DNA of 64,000 bases from Herbivorax alkaliphila (GTDB taxonomy: Bacteria > Bacillota > Clostridia > Acetivibrionales > Acetivibrionaceae). Made by a program: the position numbers and the translations under genes. The notes beneath the pieces are model-generated. The model had not been told where the DNA came from and did not search any database. It saw only the letters and a list, made by a program, of their open reading frames with translations. Below, one piece after another: positions 52,663 through 61,962 of this stretch; the first letter of the stretch is position 1, and each line of letters begins with the position of its first letter. The stretch covers positions 150,334 through 214,333 of the forward strand of contig NZ_JAVDDS010000001.1 of assembly GCF_030848475.1 (NCBI RefSeq), given 5' to 3'.

Positions 52663-53469
52663 CTAATATCTCTCAATATCAACTTTTTCAGCAGAATGTA
52701 TTTTCCCATTCAAAATGGAATTACCAAGAGATTCAAACTTTTTTATACTGTCACTGGTATAATACCTATACACTGGTGCAATCATATTGTCTCTTTCAAT
52801 TTTCTTTGCATCAATGACCTCCTTTACTACCCTGGCAACTTCTAGGGCTGAATTGATAAGCTTAACACCATCCCCCATAACTTTTGAAATGGTATTTTTC
52901 AAAAGAGGATAGTGGGTGCATCCTAAAACCAGTGTGTCTATATCCTGTTCTTTTAATGTCTTCATGTACTCCTGTGCAATTTTGTACGCAATATCATTAT
53001 TCCACCAGCCTTCTTCCACCAACGGCACAAACATTGGACAGGCCTTTGAGTAAACCTCAATAGTTGGATCTAAGCTTTTTATTGCTTTTTCATATACCCC
53101 ACTGCCAATTGTGGCAACTGTACCTATCACTCCAACTTTTTTATTTTTTGTCGCATTTACAGCAGCCACAGCTCCTGGTTGAACAACTTCAACAACTGGT
53201 ATATCAAAATTGTTTCGTACCAACTTAAGACTGCATGCACTGGCAGTATTGCAGGCAACTACAATCATCTTTATGTCTTGGTTTAAAAGAAATCGTATGT
53301 CCTGAAAAGTGTACTTTATAACAGTTTCTTCTGATTTAGTCCCATATGGTGCTCTTCCACTATCTCCAAAATAAACAATGCTCTCTAAAGACAGCAAATT
53401 ATTTATTTCATTTAAAACAGTTAATCCACCCAATCCTGAGTCAAAAACACCTATCGGTCTATTATCCAT
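52663..53469 (-). CDS. murI: Glutamate racemase
   Basis: MurI converts L- to D-glutamate for peptidoglycan. The N-terminal RPIGVFDSGLGGLTVLNE, the first catalytic cysteine in VVACNTASA and the second in VLGCTHYPLL are all in place; the length is about 268 residues, as expected. I choose ATG 53469 (MDNRPIGVFDSG), with GGGGG before it. The longer frame to 53592 reads through the 64-bp repeats and is not part of the gene. It is downstream of ddl on the same strand, so two precursor enzymes for the peptidoglycan stem are encoded together. Confidence 0.95.
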   Translation of the reverse strand: MDNRPIGVFDSGLGGLTVLNEINNLLSLESIVYFGDSGRAPYGTKSEETVIKYTFQDIRFLLNQDIKMIVVACNTASACSLKLVRNNFDIPVVEVVQPGAVAAVNATKNKKVGVIGTVATIGSGVYEKAIKSLDPTIEVYSKACPMFVPLVEEGWWNNDIAYKIAQEYMKTLKEQDIDTLVLGCTHYPLLKNTISKVMGDGVKLINSALEVARVVKEVIDAKKIERDNMIAPVYRYYTSDSIKKFESLGNSILNGKIHSAEKVDIERY

Positions 53470-53481
53470 GTAAATTCCCCC

Positions 53482-53609
53482 AAATAAAATCTCGGGGCAT
53501 CGAGCCCCTTCAATATTAAGTCTTTCACTTCGTTCCAAGACTTCTAAATAAAATCTCGGGGCATCGAGCCCCTTCAATATTAAGTCTTTCACTTCGTTCC
53601 AAGACTTCT
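53482..53609. repeat. Two perfect 64-bp tandem repeats with hairpins
   Basis: Two identical 64-bp units (53482-53545 and 53546-53609). Read on the minus strand, each contains AAGTCTT..AAGACTT-like pairing and the hairpin GGGGC-TCGAT-GCCCC followed by GAGATTTTATTT, which resembles a terminator. They lie between the ddl stop and the murI start. Confidence 0.9.
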
Positions 53610-53626
53610 AATTAAAACAAACGAAA

Positions 53627-54757
53627 TTATGCATCAACTTTTTTTATATTATCTTCAAATCTTTCTAAAGCTAAATCAATAAGCCTTTCAATAAGTTCTC
53701 CATATGATACACCTGCCTCTTTCCAGAGAACAGGGTACATACTTATATCGGTAAAGCCTGGCATTGTGTTTATTTCATTTATAAACACCTTCATAGTTTC
53801 TTTGTGAACAAAAAAATCAACTCTTGAAAGACCACTACAGTCTAATGCTTTAAATGCTTTAATTGCATATTTTCTTATTTCTTCCCTAGTATCTTTTGGA
53901 AGATCAGCAGGTATTAATATTTTAGACTTATTGTCAATATATTTTGCCCTGTAATCATAAAACTCACTGCTTGGAACTATTTCTCCAACAGTTGACACCA
54001 TTGGATTGTCATTTCCTAACACAGCACATTCAACTTCTCTTCCATTTATAAACTCTTCAATCATTACCTTTTTATCATAATTTGCAGCATAATTCAATGC
54101 TTTAACCAATTCATCTCTATTAGCTGCTTTTGAAACTCCTACTGATGACCCTGCATTAGAGGGTTTTACAAAAACAGGATACTCAAATTTGTCCTCTGTT
54201 TTTTGTGCTACATCCAAAATATCTTTGCTTATCTCTTTTCTTGTAAAATAAAGAAAGTCCGCTTGTGGTATTTTTACCTTTTCAAACATGACTTTTGCAA
54301 AAACCTTATCCATTCCAAGTGCCGAGCTTAAAACTCCACAACCTACATAAGGTATTCCTGCCAATTCAAGAAATCCCTGAATAGTGCCATCTTCACCATT
54401 GTAGCCATGAAGAACAGGAAAAACAACATCTATTCCATTCTTTTCATCATCTGCAATAGTCCTGTCACCTTCTACCATACTATTACCCATTATAGAATTA
54501 AGTAAAACATTCCCTTTAGCTAAACAATCTCTTTTTTCTCTACGTGCTAAATCTTCCCATTCACCAGAAGGAATTTTTTCAATCGGCCCACTATACGGAA
54601 TCCATTCTCCTTCTTTTGTTATTCCCAACATAAAAATATCAAATTTATCAGCATCTATATTGTTTAATATTGAAGTTGCCGATATTCTTGAAATTTCATG
54701 TTCTGCCGACTTGCCACCAAATATAACTAACACCTTTCTTTTATGGTTCATTCGCAT
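53627..54757 (-). CDS. ddl: D-alanine-D-alanine ligase
   Basis: This ATP-grasp ligase joins two D-alanines for the peptidoglycan stem. It shows the N-terminal VIFGGKSAEHEISRISA, the central VKPSNAGSSVGVSK and EEFINGREVEC, and the omega-loop EFYDYRAKY, whose tyrosine is typical of D-Ala-D-Ala rather than D-Ala-D-Lac ligases. The C-terminal NEINTMPGFT holds the metal ligands. The second methionine (54751) has better spacing from GGGGAG than the first. It is followed by 64-bp repeats and murI. At 376 residues it is slightly long, like other clostridial homologues. Confidence 0.95.
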   Translation of the reverse strand: MRMNHKRKVLVIFGGKSAEHEISRISATSILNNIDADKFDIFMLGITKEGEWIPYSGPIEKIPSGEWEDLARREKRDCLAKGNVLLNSIMGNSMVEGDRTIADDEKNGIDVVFPVLHGYNGEDGTIQGFLELAGIPYVGCGVLSSALGMDKVFAKVMFEKVKIPQADFLYFTRKEISKDILDVAQKTEDKFEYPVFVKPSNAGSSVGVSKAANRDELVKALNYAANYDKKVMIEEFINGREVECAVLGNDNPMVSTVGEIVPSSEFYDYRAKYIDNKSKILIPADLPKDTREEIRKYAIKAFKALDCSGLSRVDFFVHKETMKVFINEINTMPGFTDISMYPVLWKEAGVSYGELIERLIDLALERFEDNIKKVDA

Positions 54758-55164
54758 TCTCCCCTTAAATTACAAATATCTCTTTAAATATATATTTTTA
54801 ATTTTACTATTTAAGTACGTTAACTTCAAGTTTTACTTCAAAACAAACTAATATATAAATAATAGTACACGAATAACCACTAATACATACGTGAAAAATG
54901 TGTTGATACTAAATTTTACAAAACAAAAAACTCAAAATGAAGTGCTCAACTAGATAACCTGTAATGGTATTGATTTAGATTTTAAACACTAATTAGAAAA
55001 CCAACATGCTAATATTTAAAGACTTTACACCAAGAAAATTCTTGTTCACTCATTAACATGCTTATATTAATATTTTATCATCTAATCAATTTTATGTCTA
55101 CACAAGTATAATGTAAATCCTGTTAATATGTGTTATTAAGTTTAAAAACCATCCCTCTTTCTGG
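54758..55164. other. Intergenic, nothing recognised
   Basis: About 400 bp of AT-rich spacer between the ddl start and the MATE stop. I see no open frame, clear promoter, terminator or repeat. Confidence 0.4.
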
Positions 55165-56532
55165 TTAATTAACCAAATCATTAATCCATTTTTTTGATTT
55201 AAATCGCCTGTAGCACATTATAAACTTAAATATCTCCTGAGACATAACCATAGCATACACCGCTTCTAAAGGTAGCTTCAATACATATGCCCCTAATATT
55301 GCCATTGGGAAGCCAATAACCCAAACACAAACAACATCAAGAATTAAGCAAAAATTTACATCTCCTCCACTTCTTAGCACTCCAATTATGCAAACCATAT
55401 TGAACAAGTCTAAAATAAGTACAAACCCAAGTATAAAAAGAACATTTCCTGCCCATGTATGTGCCTGTTCTGAAATATCATAAGGCAAAAGAAACAAGTA
55501 TCTTGACGATATAGTTACGGCAGATATAACCAAACTGCCTAAAAAGGTAATGCTAAGAAACCTTTTTGCATATAAATATGCTTTATCATAAAGCCTTGCT
55601 CCAATCTGATTTCCAACCATAATGAGACATGCACTAGAAACTCCGTGAAAAAACACAGTTAAAAGCCGTCTTATGGTGTCAACAATATTTATTGCTGTTG
55701 CTGCTTCTGTTGCCATTCTTGCATAAATAGCCATATACGTACTAACACCTAAAACCCAAACAGTATCCTTTATAACTAATCCTCCAGAAGTCAGTATAAA
55801 ACGTTTTAAAAGACTTAATGATATATTAAATAACTCTTTTGGCTTTGCTGCGATTATGTGCTTTTTAAAGTATATAACCGAAAGTAAAATAACAACCTCT
55901 ATAAGTCTTGCAATTGTAGTACCCAAACCTGCACCTACCACTCCTAATTGTGGAAATCCCAGCTTACCAAATATTAATATGTAGTTCAATACGGCATTTA
56001 AAGCAATGCCTATCGCATTGGCAATCAATGGCAATTTAATATTACCGGTATTTCTCGATGCAGTGCCGTAACACAAAGAAAATGGTATTATAATGTAGCT
56101 AAAACTTACAATAGTAATGTAGCTACTTCCAAGTTCTATAACTTCAAAATCTTCAGAAAAAATAGATAACACAATATCCGGTCTTATAAAAGCAGCGAGA
56201 AAAAATAAAAAAGCCACTGAAAATGTTAAAATTAAGCTTATCCCCATTATTTTTTTCATGTTTTTTATGTCCCGATTTCCCCAGTATTGAGCTAAAAATA
56301 CTGCTCCTCCACTGCTTAATGCAAACATAATAAGATGCAAAATAAAATAAAATTGATTTGAAAGTCCAACAGAAGCAACACTTGCATCCCCCAACTGTCC
56401 CACCATAAAATTGTCAATCAAATTCACAGCCGCACCAAAAAAACTTTGAATAGCAACAGGTATAGCTATTGTGAAAAATCTACTATAAAACTCCTCATCT
56501 TTACAAAATACATTTTTTATTATTCTCTTCAT
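55165..56532 (-). CDS. MATE family efflux transporter
   Basis: A 455-residue, 12-helix membrane protein of the MATE (NorM/DinF-like) group: SRFFTIAIPVAIQSFFGAAVNLIDNFMVGQLGDAS at the N-terminus and the equivalent second half beginning LKRFILTSGGLVIKDTVWVLGVSTY. It would export cationic drugs or metabolites in exchange for Na+ or H+. No regulator is adjacent, and it is transcribed alone. The ribosome site AAGGAGTAGG lies before the ATG. The substrate is unknown. Confidence 0.92.
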   Translation of the reverse strand: MKRIIKNVFCKDEEFYSRFFTIAIPVAIQSFFGAAVNLIDNFMVGQLGDASVASVGLSNQFYFILHLIMFALSSGGAVFLAQYWGNRDIKNMKKIMGISLILTFSVAFLFFLAAFIRPDIVLSIFSEDFEVIELGSSYITIVSFSYIIIPFSLCYGTASRNTGNIKLPLIANAIGIALNAVLNYILIFGKLGFPQLGVVGAGLGTTIARLIEVVILLSVIYFKKHIIAAKPKELFNISLSLLKRFILTSGGLVIKDTVWVLGVSTYMAIYARMATEAATAINIVDTIRRLLTVFFHGVSSACLIMVGNQIGARLYDKAYLYAKRFLSITFLGSLVISAVTISSRYLFLLPYDISEQAHTWAGNVLFILGFVLILDLFNMVCIIGVLRSGGDVNFCLILDVVCVWVIGFPMAILGAYVLKLPLEAVYAMVMSQEIFKFIMCYRRFKSKKWINDLVN

Positions 56533-56894
56533 TCCTACTCCTTCTATTTATATATATCTAAAATCAGAATCATTTTGGCAATTACTTTTAACTCTATTTT
56601 TTTATCTAATATTAATATCGGATTCTTTTTTAAAGTACACAACATAAATTTAGTTTAGAACAGTCTTTTTATAAAGTCAATGTTAGGTAAAATGCACCCT
56701 AGATAGTTTAGGTTTATATAAAAAATTTTTGGGTATAAATAATATTATTGAATTATAACATAAAATATGCTAACATAACTATAGTTGTTATAATATTTTG
56801 TCTAATATTGTATTAAAATGATAAGTAAATATTCAGAAGTAGCCAAACAGTCTATTTTCAGTAGGCTTGTTCTAAAAAGAGGGAGTGAAAAAAG
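56533..56894. other. Divergent intergenic region, no clear site
   Basis: About 360 bp between MATE and TspO-like genes. TATAAT-like sequences occur near 56789, but no well-spaced -35 was found, so I do not call promoters. The ribosome site GAGGGAGTG at 56880 belongs to the TspO-like gene. Confidence 0.4.
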
Positions 56895-57692
56895 ATGAAT
56901 GATAACTCTGTAAGTCTTTTCACAAAGGTTCATACAACTGTTTCTTTTTTAGTAATGGTTGTAGTAAATTTCTTGGCAAATACCATTCCATTTAATGGAG
57001 TAACTTCAGGTGAAGTTTCTGATTCATATGAAAATCTTTTTGCACCTGCAGGAATTACCTTCTCTATTTGGGGTGTTATTTATCTTGGTCTTGCCGTATA
57101 TACAATATATCAATATGATTTCATTAAAAAGAAAGACAGTTTTAATAAAAATTTAATTGAAAAAATAGGAGTATACTTTACAATAACTTCTATTGCAAAT
57201 ACTGCTTGGGTTTTTGCATGGCATTATCAATCTATTGGTCTTTCTTTAATACTAATTGCCGTTATTTTGATTTGCCTTGTTATTATAAATAATTATTTAA
57301 AAAAATCAAAACTTGCTTTTAAAGAAAATTTTTATGTAAAGCTTCCATTTAGTATTTATTTTGGATGGATTACAATCGCTACAATTGCAAATATAATTGT
57401 ATTCCTTGTAAGTTTAGGATGGGATGCAACCAGCAATTGGATATGGACTGTTTTGATTTTAATAGTGGCATTCTTAATATCAGGATTAACAATGCTCAGA
57501 TATCAGGATTTTGCCTATGGCCTTGTTATTATTTGGGCCTACATCGGTATTTTAATAAGACATACTTCTCTAGAAGGCTTCTCTGGAGAATATCCTCTGA
57601 TTATTACAACTCTTATTGTCTCCATGGTTTTACTGTTGATAGCTAATGTATATATTTTAGCAGCAAACAAAAAAGGGGTCAGGCTTGAATAA
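56895..57692 (+). CDS. TspO/MBR-like membrane protein
   Basis: A 265-residue membrane protein with about seven helices. Its N-terminal region, FLANTIPFNGVTSGEVSDSY and FAPAGITFSIWGVIYLGLAVY, matches bacterial tryptophan-rich sensory (TspO/MBR-like) proteins of the longer type. Ligands of the family include porphyrins and cholesterol-like compounds; the function here is open. The last residues (KKGVRLE) and the stop codon are supplied by the REP-like palindrome at 57669-57722, so the original C-terminus was probably replaced. Confidence 0.75.
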   Translation: MNDNSVSLFTKVHTTVSFLVMVVVNFLANTIPFNGVTSGEVSDSYENLFAPAGITFSIWGVIYLGLAVYTIYQYDFIKKKDSFNKNLIEKIGVYFTITSIANTAWVFAWHYQSIGLSLILIAVILICLVIINNYLKKSKLAFKENFYVKLPFSIYFGWITIATIANIIVFLVSLGWDATSNWIWTVLILIVAFLISGLTMLRYQDFAYGLVIIWAYIGILIRHTSLEGFSGEYPLIITTLIVSMVLLLIANVYILAANKKGVRLE

Positions 57693-57722
57693 TTTACTTA
57701 TTCAAACCTGACCCCTTTTTTA
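57669..57722. terminator. REP-like palindrome acting as bidirectional terminator
   Basis: AAAAAGGGGTCAGGCTTGAA (57669 onward) is complementary to the right arm TTCAAACCTGACCCC followed by TTTTTT, around a short loop. It has A- and T-runs on both flanks. It overlaps the last codons of the upstream gene and ends at the stop of the DUF2752 gene. Confidence 0.85.
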
Positions 57723-58157
57723 TTAAAAGAACTGAAAAATAAATTCAAACATAACTACAATTCCAATTAAAATTAAGAACACTGCCATAAACCTTTTAAT
57801 CCACTTATAACTTTTGTTGCGTCCTCTAATTAACAGCAACAACCTGTATGGTATTTGAACCATGCAAAAAATATACAGCAATACGCCTGCCTTAGTAATG
57901 TCCCAAGCTAAATTAAATTTGAGCCTGCTCATATATACAAAGCATCTTGTCATTCCACAGGAAGGACAATTATAACCTGTCAGTTTTTTAAATGAACAGG
58001 GTAAACTCAAATCTAAAGTATGTTTACCGAAAGAAATTGCCGTCCAATGTCCATCAGTTACAAGAAAAAAAGAAAGTACCAAAGGTGTAAGGCAAAGCAT
58101 TAAAAGCATTCCATGCAAAACAAAATGCTCAATCTTCGACCACTTTAGTTTATACAT
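57723..58157 (-). CDS. DUF2752 membrane protein
   Basis: A 144-residue protein with three hydrophobic helices and the DUF2752 signature CPSCGMTRCFVYMSRLKFNLA, in which cysteines lie at the membrane surface. Function is unknown. It begins 5 bp after the DUF4190 gene stop, so the two are cotranscribed. Neighbouring zinc-ribbon and TPR membrane proteins suggest a shared envelope or secretion-related task. Confidence 0.87.
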   Translation of the reverse strand: MYKLKWSKIEHFVLHGMLLMLCLTPLVLSFFLVTDGHWTAISFGKHTLDLSLPCSFKKLTGYNCPSCGMTRCFVYMSRLKFNLAWDITKAGVLLYIFCMVQIPYRLLLLIRGRNKSYKWIKRFMAVFLILIGIVVMFEFIFQFF

Positions 58158-58161
58158 ATAA

Positions 58162-58626
58162 TTAGTAGTCCATATTTTCTAAATTTTCCATTTCACGCAT
58201 GAATTCTCTATAAAACTCTTCATTATCAAAAAAGACCAAGCCTATAATAACTATTATAGCCAAACCCACACCTATGAAACCCATTATTATTCCTGCAATC
58301 GCCATACCCTTTCCTTTCTCTATGCCACCACTTTTTTTAATGCTATTTAGTGATATAAAGCCAAGTATAACTGCCAAAGCTGCAGGAACTATCCCAATTC
58401 CGCTACAACAAAATAGAGGTATTCCAACAATACCAAGCACCATAGATGCTATTGCCATTCCATTTGTTTTAGCTTGATTTGGTGAGACCTCAGTGCGATT
58501 ACTATTTTCATCAATATACCCAGAATCTCCTCCACCTTCTGAATCCAAAGGCTGATTACAGCTGGTACAAACCTTTTCATACTCCTCATTTAAACTGTTG
58601 CATTTTGGACATGTTTTCATTTTCAA
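58162..58626 (-). CDS. Zinc-ribbon DUF4190 membrane protein
   Basis: The N-terminus is a zinc ribbon (KTCPKCNS, VCTSCNQP) followed by a glycine-rich acidic linker. The C-terminal DUF4190 domain consists of two hydrophobic helices connected by a basic loop (GMAIASMVLGIVGIPLFCC and GMAIAGIIMGFIGVGLAIIV). Such proteins are common, small and uncharacterised. It is cotranscribed with the DUF2752 gene. The zinc ribbon resembles those on the TPR protein at 58717-61266 in kind but not in sequence. Confidence 0.85.
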   Translation of the reverse strand: MKMKTCPKCNSLNEEYEKVCTSCNQPLDSEGGGDSGYIDENSNRTEVSPNQAKTNGMAIASMVLGIVGIPLFCCSGIGIVPAALAVILGFISLNSIKKSGGIEKGKGMAIAGIIMGFIGVGLAIIVIIGLVFFDNEEFYREFMREMENLENMDY

Positions 58627-58716
58627 CCTCCTATTTTTTTAAGTATTTAAGTTAAAAGACATTTTGCGATAAATATTTATAAATTTTTTATCGCTTTTTT
58701 TATTATAACTTTTTTT

Positions 58717-61266
58717 TTAAGATAATTCCACTTTAATTAAGTCTTCTATAAAATGATATGGAAAATCTCTATCATAGTTAAACTTTTTAGCAAACTCAAA
58801 TAATTCCCCCTTATAATCTGGTTCCATTTTGCCCAATGCCAATAAGACAAGCAATTTATGACTAGGATTCACCACTAATGACTTTGCATCTTCCACGCTC
58901 CAATCTTTTGTTCCCGATAGATAATCTGCCACATTTTTGCCAATTGTCCCCTCATCTTGGTATGCTTCTATAGCTAAATTAAGGTACTCAGACGCTACTT
59001 CTGGATTATCTTCAGACAAATAAAGCAAAAGTAGATAGTAACTCCCCAGCCAATTATTTAATGCAATATCTGCTGCTTCATCGTAATCACCTCTGATAAA
59101 TGCACTTTCATATGCCAATATTGGATCATCTGCTTTCAATACTTCAATAGAATTGACATAATATTCCACATCACCAGAACAATAAGCAATTACTCCATGC
59201 AAGTATTCTTCCTGGGTTTGAATTGCATGAATTCCAAATTTAGAAATTCTGCTTAAGTATCTGCTTACAGCATCTCTTGCACCTCCAACGTCCCCTTTGG
59301 ACATACATAAAATTACTTCTTCAAATACCAACTCACTGTTGTAAGGTTCTCTTTGTTGAAACATTCTTTTTCTTTGCAATAGATCATCATACATACTTAG
59401 TGAAAGCATTGAATTTTCCATAAGATAAATAAATTCTTCTTGATTTGCCCTAAGACTTAAAGCTTTTTTTATGTACTCATAAGCTTCTTCAAAATTCCCC
59501 ATAGCTTGATTTCTAAGAGCCAATCCATAATAACCAAAGGCAGATGGACTGCTACCTTCAATAGATTGTTTTAGTAGATGTTCTCTTTTTTCAAAATCAT
59601 CTTCAACCCTGCTTAAAAGAAAATATAAATCTTTATTATCTTTTTCATTCTCTAGGTAATCAGTATATTGACTTTTTAAATCATGTGTAGGCTCATGCAT
59701 TTCCATATAATCTTGATAAGTAATATGTAAATTTACTAATATTGGCCTTACATCTAATCTATCTTCAAAAAATTCAATACAACTATATTTATCGAAATAA
59801 TATGTAAGCAATTGAAGGCTTCTTTCATCATCAGGATTATACAAAAGTTTTGATCCTATGTGAGAAAGAATATTTTCATAATCAAGCTCCTGGAAAATAT
59901 TCATATAATCCATTATAGAATAACTGTCTTTCACATGTTCTAAACGAGTTCTTTTCTCTTTTCTAGATCTAATAGTAGTGGTTTCAGGAAACTCTTTAAA
60001 TAAAAAATCTACTGTTTCCATTTCATAAAAATATTCTCCCGTATAATATTTATATGGCATATCATGAAAAATATCTCCTGGATCATTCACTGAATACTCT
60101 GTTTCTTCCCATAAAAGCACAGCTACTTTATCAGGATTTAAAATATATAATCGCCTTTTAAAAGGTCTATGCCAAAATGGAGTATTAATGTCAAGTTCAA
60201 ATTCTCCCTCTCCTATATCAGAGTCTAAAATATTTACTTTTGTAGTTCCCTCTGACACATTAATTTTTTTTGTATCCATAGCCGGCAATTCTATTTCTTC
60301 TCCATCTATCTCAATGCTGTAGGAAACATCCAATCCATTTACCACATGCACACTTCTCGACATTCCAATTAAAAATGAAATTCCTGAATAAATTAATATC
60401 AAAGCTGCAACTAACAAAGGAAGCATAACTTTAGGGAGTATAAATGAAAGATTTTTATTGTCCTTTTTATCTAAATTTTCAGAAATTAATTTTCCTGTAA
60501 TGCTTTTATCGCTACTAGAATAGTGCATAGAGTTTTTCTTGTATTTTATTAATGCTTTATCATCTTCCATCTCTGGAAAGGCTTTTTCTAGTTTTTCTAT
60601 TACTTCAAGTGCATTATTATGCTCTCCAATAAATTGATATGACTCAATCAGCAAAAAAACATAATATAATTTATCTTCTTCTCTATTATCAAAAATATGT
60701 GAAAGTAAGTACCTAGCTTTGTCAGGCTTGCGATTTCTTGCTAACACTTCAGCTAATTTTTCACTAACTTCCACATCTTCTTTTAATGAAAGAGATGCTT
60801 CAAAAGCACTTTCTGCTTCATCTAGCTGATTAAAGGAAAAATGAGTTTCTCCTAAAAGATTCATCACCTCCGGATTATTTATACAATTATTACGAATATC
60901 CCTATCTAAAGAATTTAACAACTCTATATCACCAGAATAAACCATTAATTCTAAAAGTTCTTTTAACTTTTCAGTATCACCTAAATTTCTAAACCACGAG
61001 TCGTATAATTCTTCAGCTGATTCCTTTTTCATACGCTCCCACTCTGAGAGTTTAAGAACTTTGTGCTTTCCGCAACTTCCACATTCACTCAACACTCTCT
61101 TTTCACCTAAAGGAAAAATTGGAACATATAAAAATACAAAAAACTTAGTTGTATCATAAGAACTTATATGAGTATGTGCACCACAAAATTCACAGGTTCC
61201 TTGATATGTATGTTCGTTCTTCTTCCCACAATATTTACTCCCAATTCCATCAACTGTAGACGGCAA
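58717..61266 (-). CDS. Large zinc-finger and TPR membrane protein of unknown function
   Basis: Three Cys pairs lie within the first 75 residues (YCGKKN, CEFCGAH, CGSCGKH), with a conserved FVFLYVPIFPLGEKR typical of zinc-ribbon membrane proteins. TPR-like helices cover about residues 90-240. A single transmembrane helix occurs near 275-300 (LLVAALILIYSGISFLI), followed by a beta region and a second block of TPR-like repeats from about 480 to the end (GYYGLALRNQAMGNFEEAYEYIKKALSL). It would be anchored in the membrane with both TPR domains available for protein binding. I choose TTG 61266 because GGAGG lies 8 bp before it. The function is unknown. Confidence 0.78.
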   Translation of the reverse strand: MPSTVDGIGSKYCGKKNEHTYQGTCEFCGAHTHISSYDTTKFFVFLYVPIFPLGEKRVLSECGSCGKHKVLKLSEWERMKKESAEELYDSWFRNLGDTEKLKELLELMVYSGDIELLNSLDRDIRNNCINNPEVMNLLGETHFSFNQLDEAESAFEASLSLKEDVEVSEKLAEVLARNRKPDKARYLLSHIFDNREEDKLYYVFLLIESYQFIGEHNNALEVIEKLEKAFPEMEDDKALIKYKKNSMHYSSSDKSITGKLISENLDKKDNKNLSFILPKVMLPLLVAALILIYSGISFLIGMSRSVHVVNGLDVSYSIEIDGEEIELPAMDTKKINVSEGTTKVNILDSDIGEGEFELDINTPFWHRPFKRRLYILNPDKVAVLLWEETEYSVNDPGDIFHDMPYKYYTGEYFYEMETVDFLFKEFPETTTIRSRKEKRTRLEHVKDSYSIMDYMNIFQELDYENILSHIGSKLLYNPDDERSLQLLTYYFDKYSCIEFFEDRLDVRPILVNLHITYQDYMEMHEPTHDLKSQYTDYLENEKDNKDLYFLLSRVEDDFEKREHLLKQSIEGSSPSAFGYYGLALRNQAMGNFEEAYEYIKKALSLRANQEEFIYLMENSMLSLSMYDDLLQRKRMFQQREPYNSELVFEEVILCMSKGDVGGARDAVSRYLSRISKFGIHAIQTQEEYLHGVIAYCSGDVEYYVNSIEVLKADDPILAYESAFIRGDYDEAADIALNNWLGSYYLLLLYLSEDNPEVASEYLNLAIEAYQDEGTIGKNVADYLSGTKDWSVEDAKSLVVNPSHKLLVLLALGKMEPDYKGELFEFAKKFNYDRDFPYHFIEDLIKVELS

Positions 61267-61373
61267 ACTTAACACCTCCAGAAATAATAAGACAAGAATA
61301 AGACTTTGAAACTAAAAGAAATATTCTATGTGACATTGATAAACAACTTTTATAAAGTTATTACATTTACATT

Positions 61374-61402
61374 ATTATAGCACAATTTGGTTCAGGCTTG
61401 AA
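61374..61402 (-). promoter_or_regulatory. Promoter of the TPR gene, built on a REP half
   Basis: On the minus strand TTCAAG (61402-61397), a 17-bp spacer and TATAAT (61379-61374) with an extended TGC before the -10. The -35 lies inside a half REP (TTCAGGCTTGAATAA, 61391-61405). Confidence 0.55.
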
Positions 61403-61434
61403 TAATTTATATAAAAATATTTTGCTACATACAA

Positions 61435-61464
61435 TTAACTTTAATATTTTATATGTGATATAAT
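61435..61464 (+). promoter_or_regulatory. Promoter of the small membrane-anchored protein gene
   Basis: TTAACT (61435-61440), an 18-bp spacer and TATAAT (61459-61464), about 40 bp before the ATG. Confidence 0.5.
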
Positions 61465-61505
61465 GTAAGCAAACTAAACTTAAACTTGCATAGGAGGCTC
61501 AGTTT

Positions 61506-61910
61506 ATGGATAATAAATCATTTTCTTCCCTAGTTATAAAATTGCTAATATTGATAATTGTGATTTCTGGTATTTATTTCATAACCGATAACATATCATT
61601 TGAGAGAAACACTCAAATATCTGATGATAAAATTTATGGATTATGGAGAAATCATCCTAATGAAAAGTGGTCCTTAAGAATCCAAGAGGAATTTCGTGGA
61701 TTTAGTTTTGTGTGTAATAGAAGAATATTTAACAAAGGTGATTACAAGGATGGAGAACTATTGTTACGAACAGTAGAAAACGAATGGTATAGAATCGAAC
61801 AAGAAGTAGAAGGAGAAAGAGATAAACTTTTTTTAATATTACTTGATGAAAATTATAATGATAATGACAATAACGAAGGTCTATTATTTATAAGAGATGA
61901 AGAGGATTGA
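61506..61910 (+). CDS. Uncharacterised membrane-anchored protein
   Basis: The 134-residue protein has one N-terminal helix (about residues 10-28, LVIKLLILIIVISGIYFIT) and a polar C-terminal domain beginning IYGLWRNHPNEKWSLRI with a strand-rich pattern up to EGLLFIRDEED. I do not recognise a family; the GLWR..W pattern is reminiscent of small lipocalin-like extracytoplasmic domains, but this is weak. The ribosome site AGGAGG is strong and a promoter lies upstream. It is convergent with cas4 and probably unrelated to it. Confidence 0.7.
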   Translation: MDNKSFSSLVIKLLILIIVISGIYFITDNISFERNTQISDDKIYGLWRNHPNEKWSLRIQEEFRGFSFVCNRRIFNKGDYKDGELLLRTVENEWYRIEQEVEGERDKLFLILLDENYNDNDNNEGLLFIRDEED

Positions 61911-61962
61911 AAAGCCATTGCTATTTATTCACTTCAATCTGCAGTTTTTTATCGAAATCAAA

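Noticed and set aside
53470..53592. 41-residue N-terminal extension of MurI
   Set aside because: The extension translates two 64-bp repeats; ATG 53469 has a ribosome site and gives a normal MurI start.
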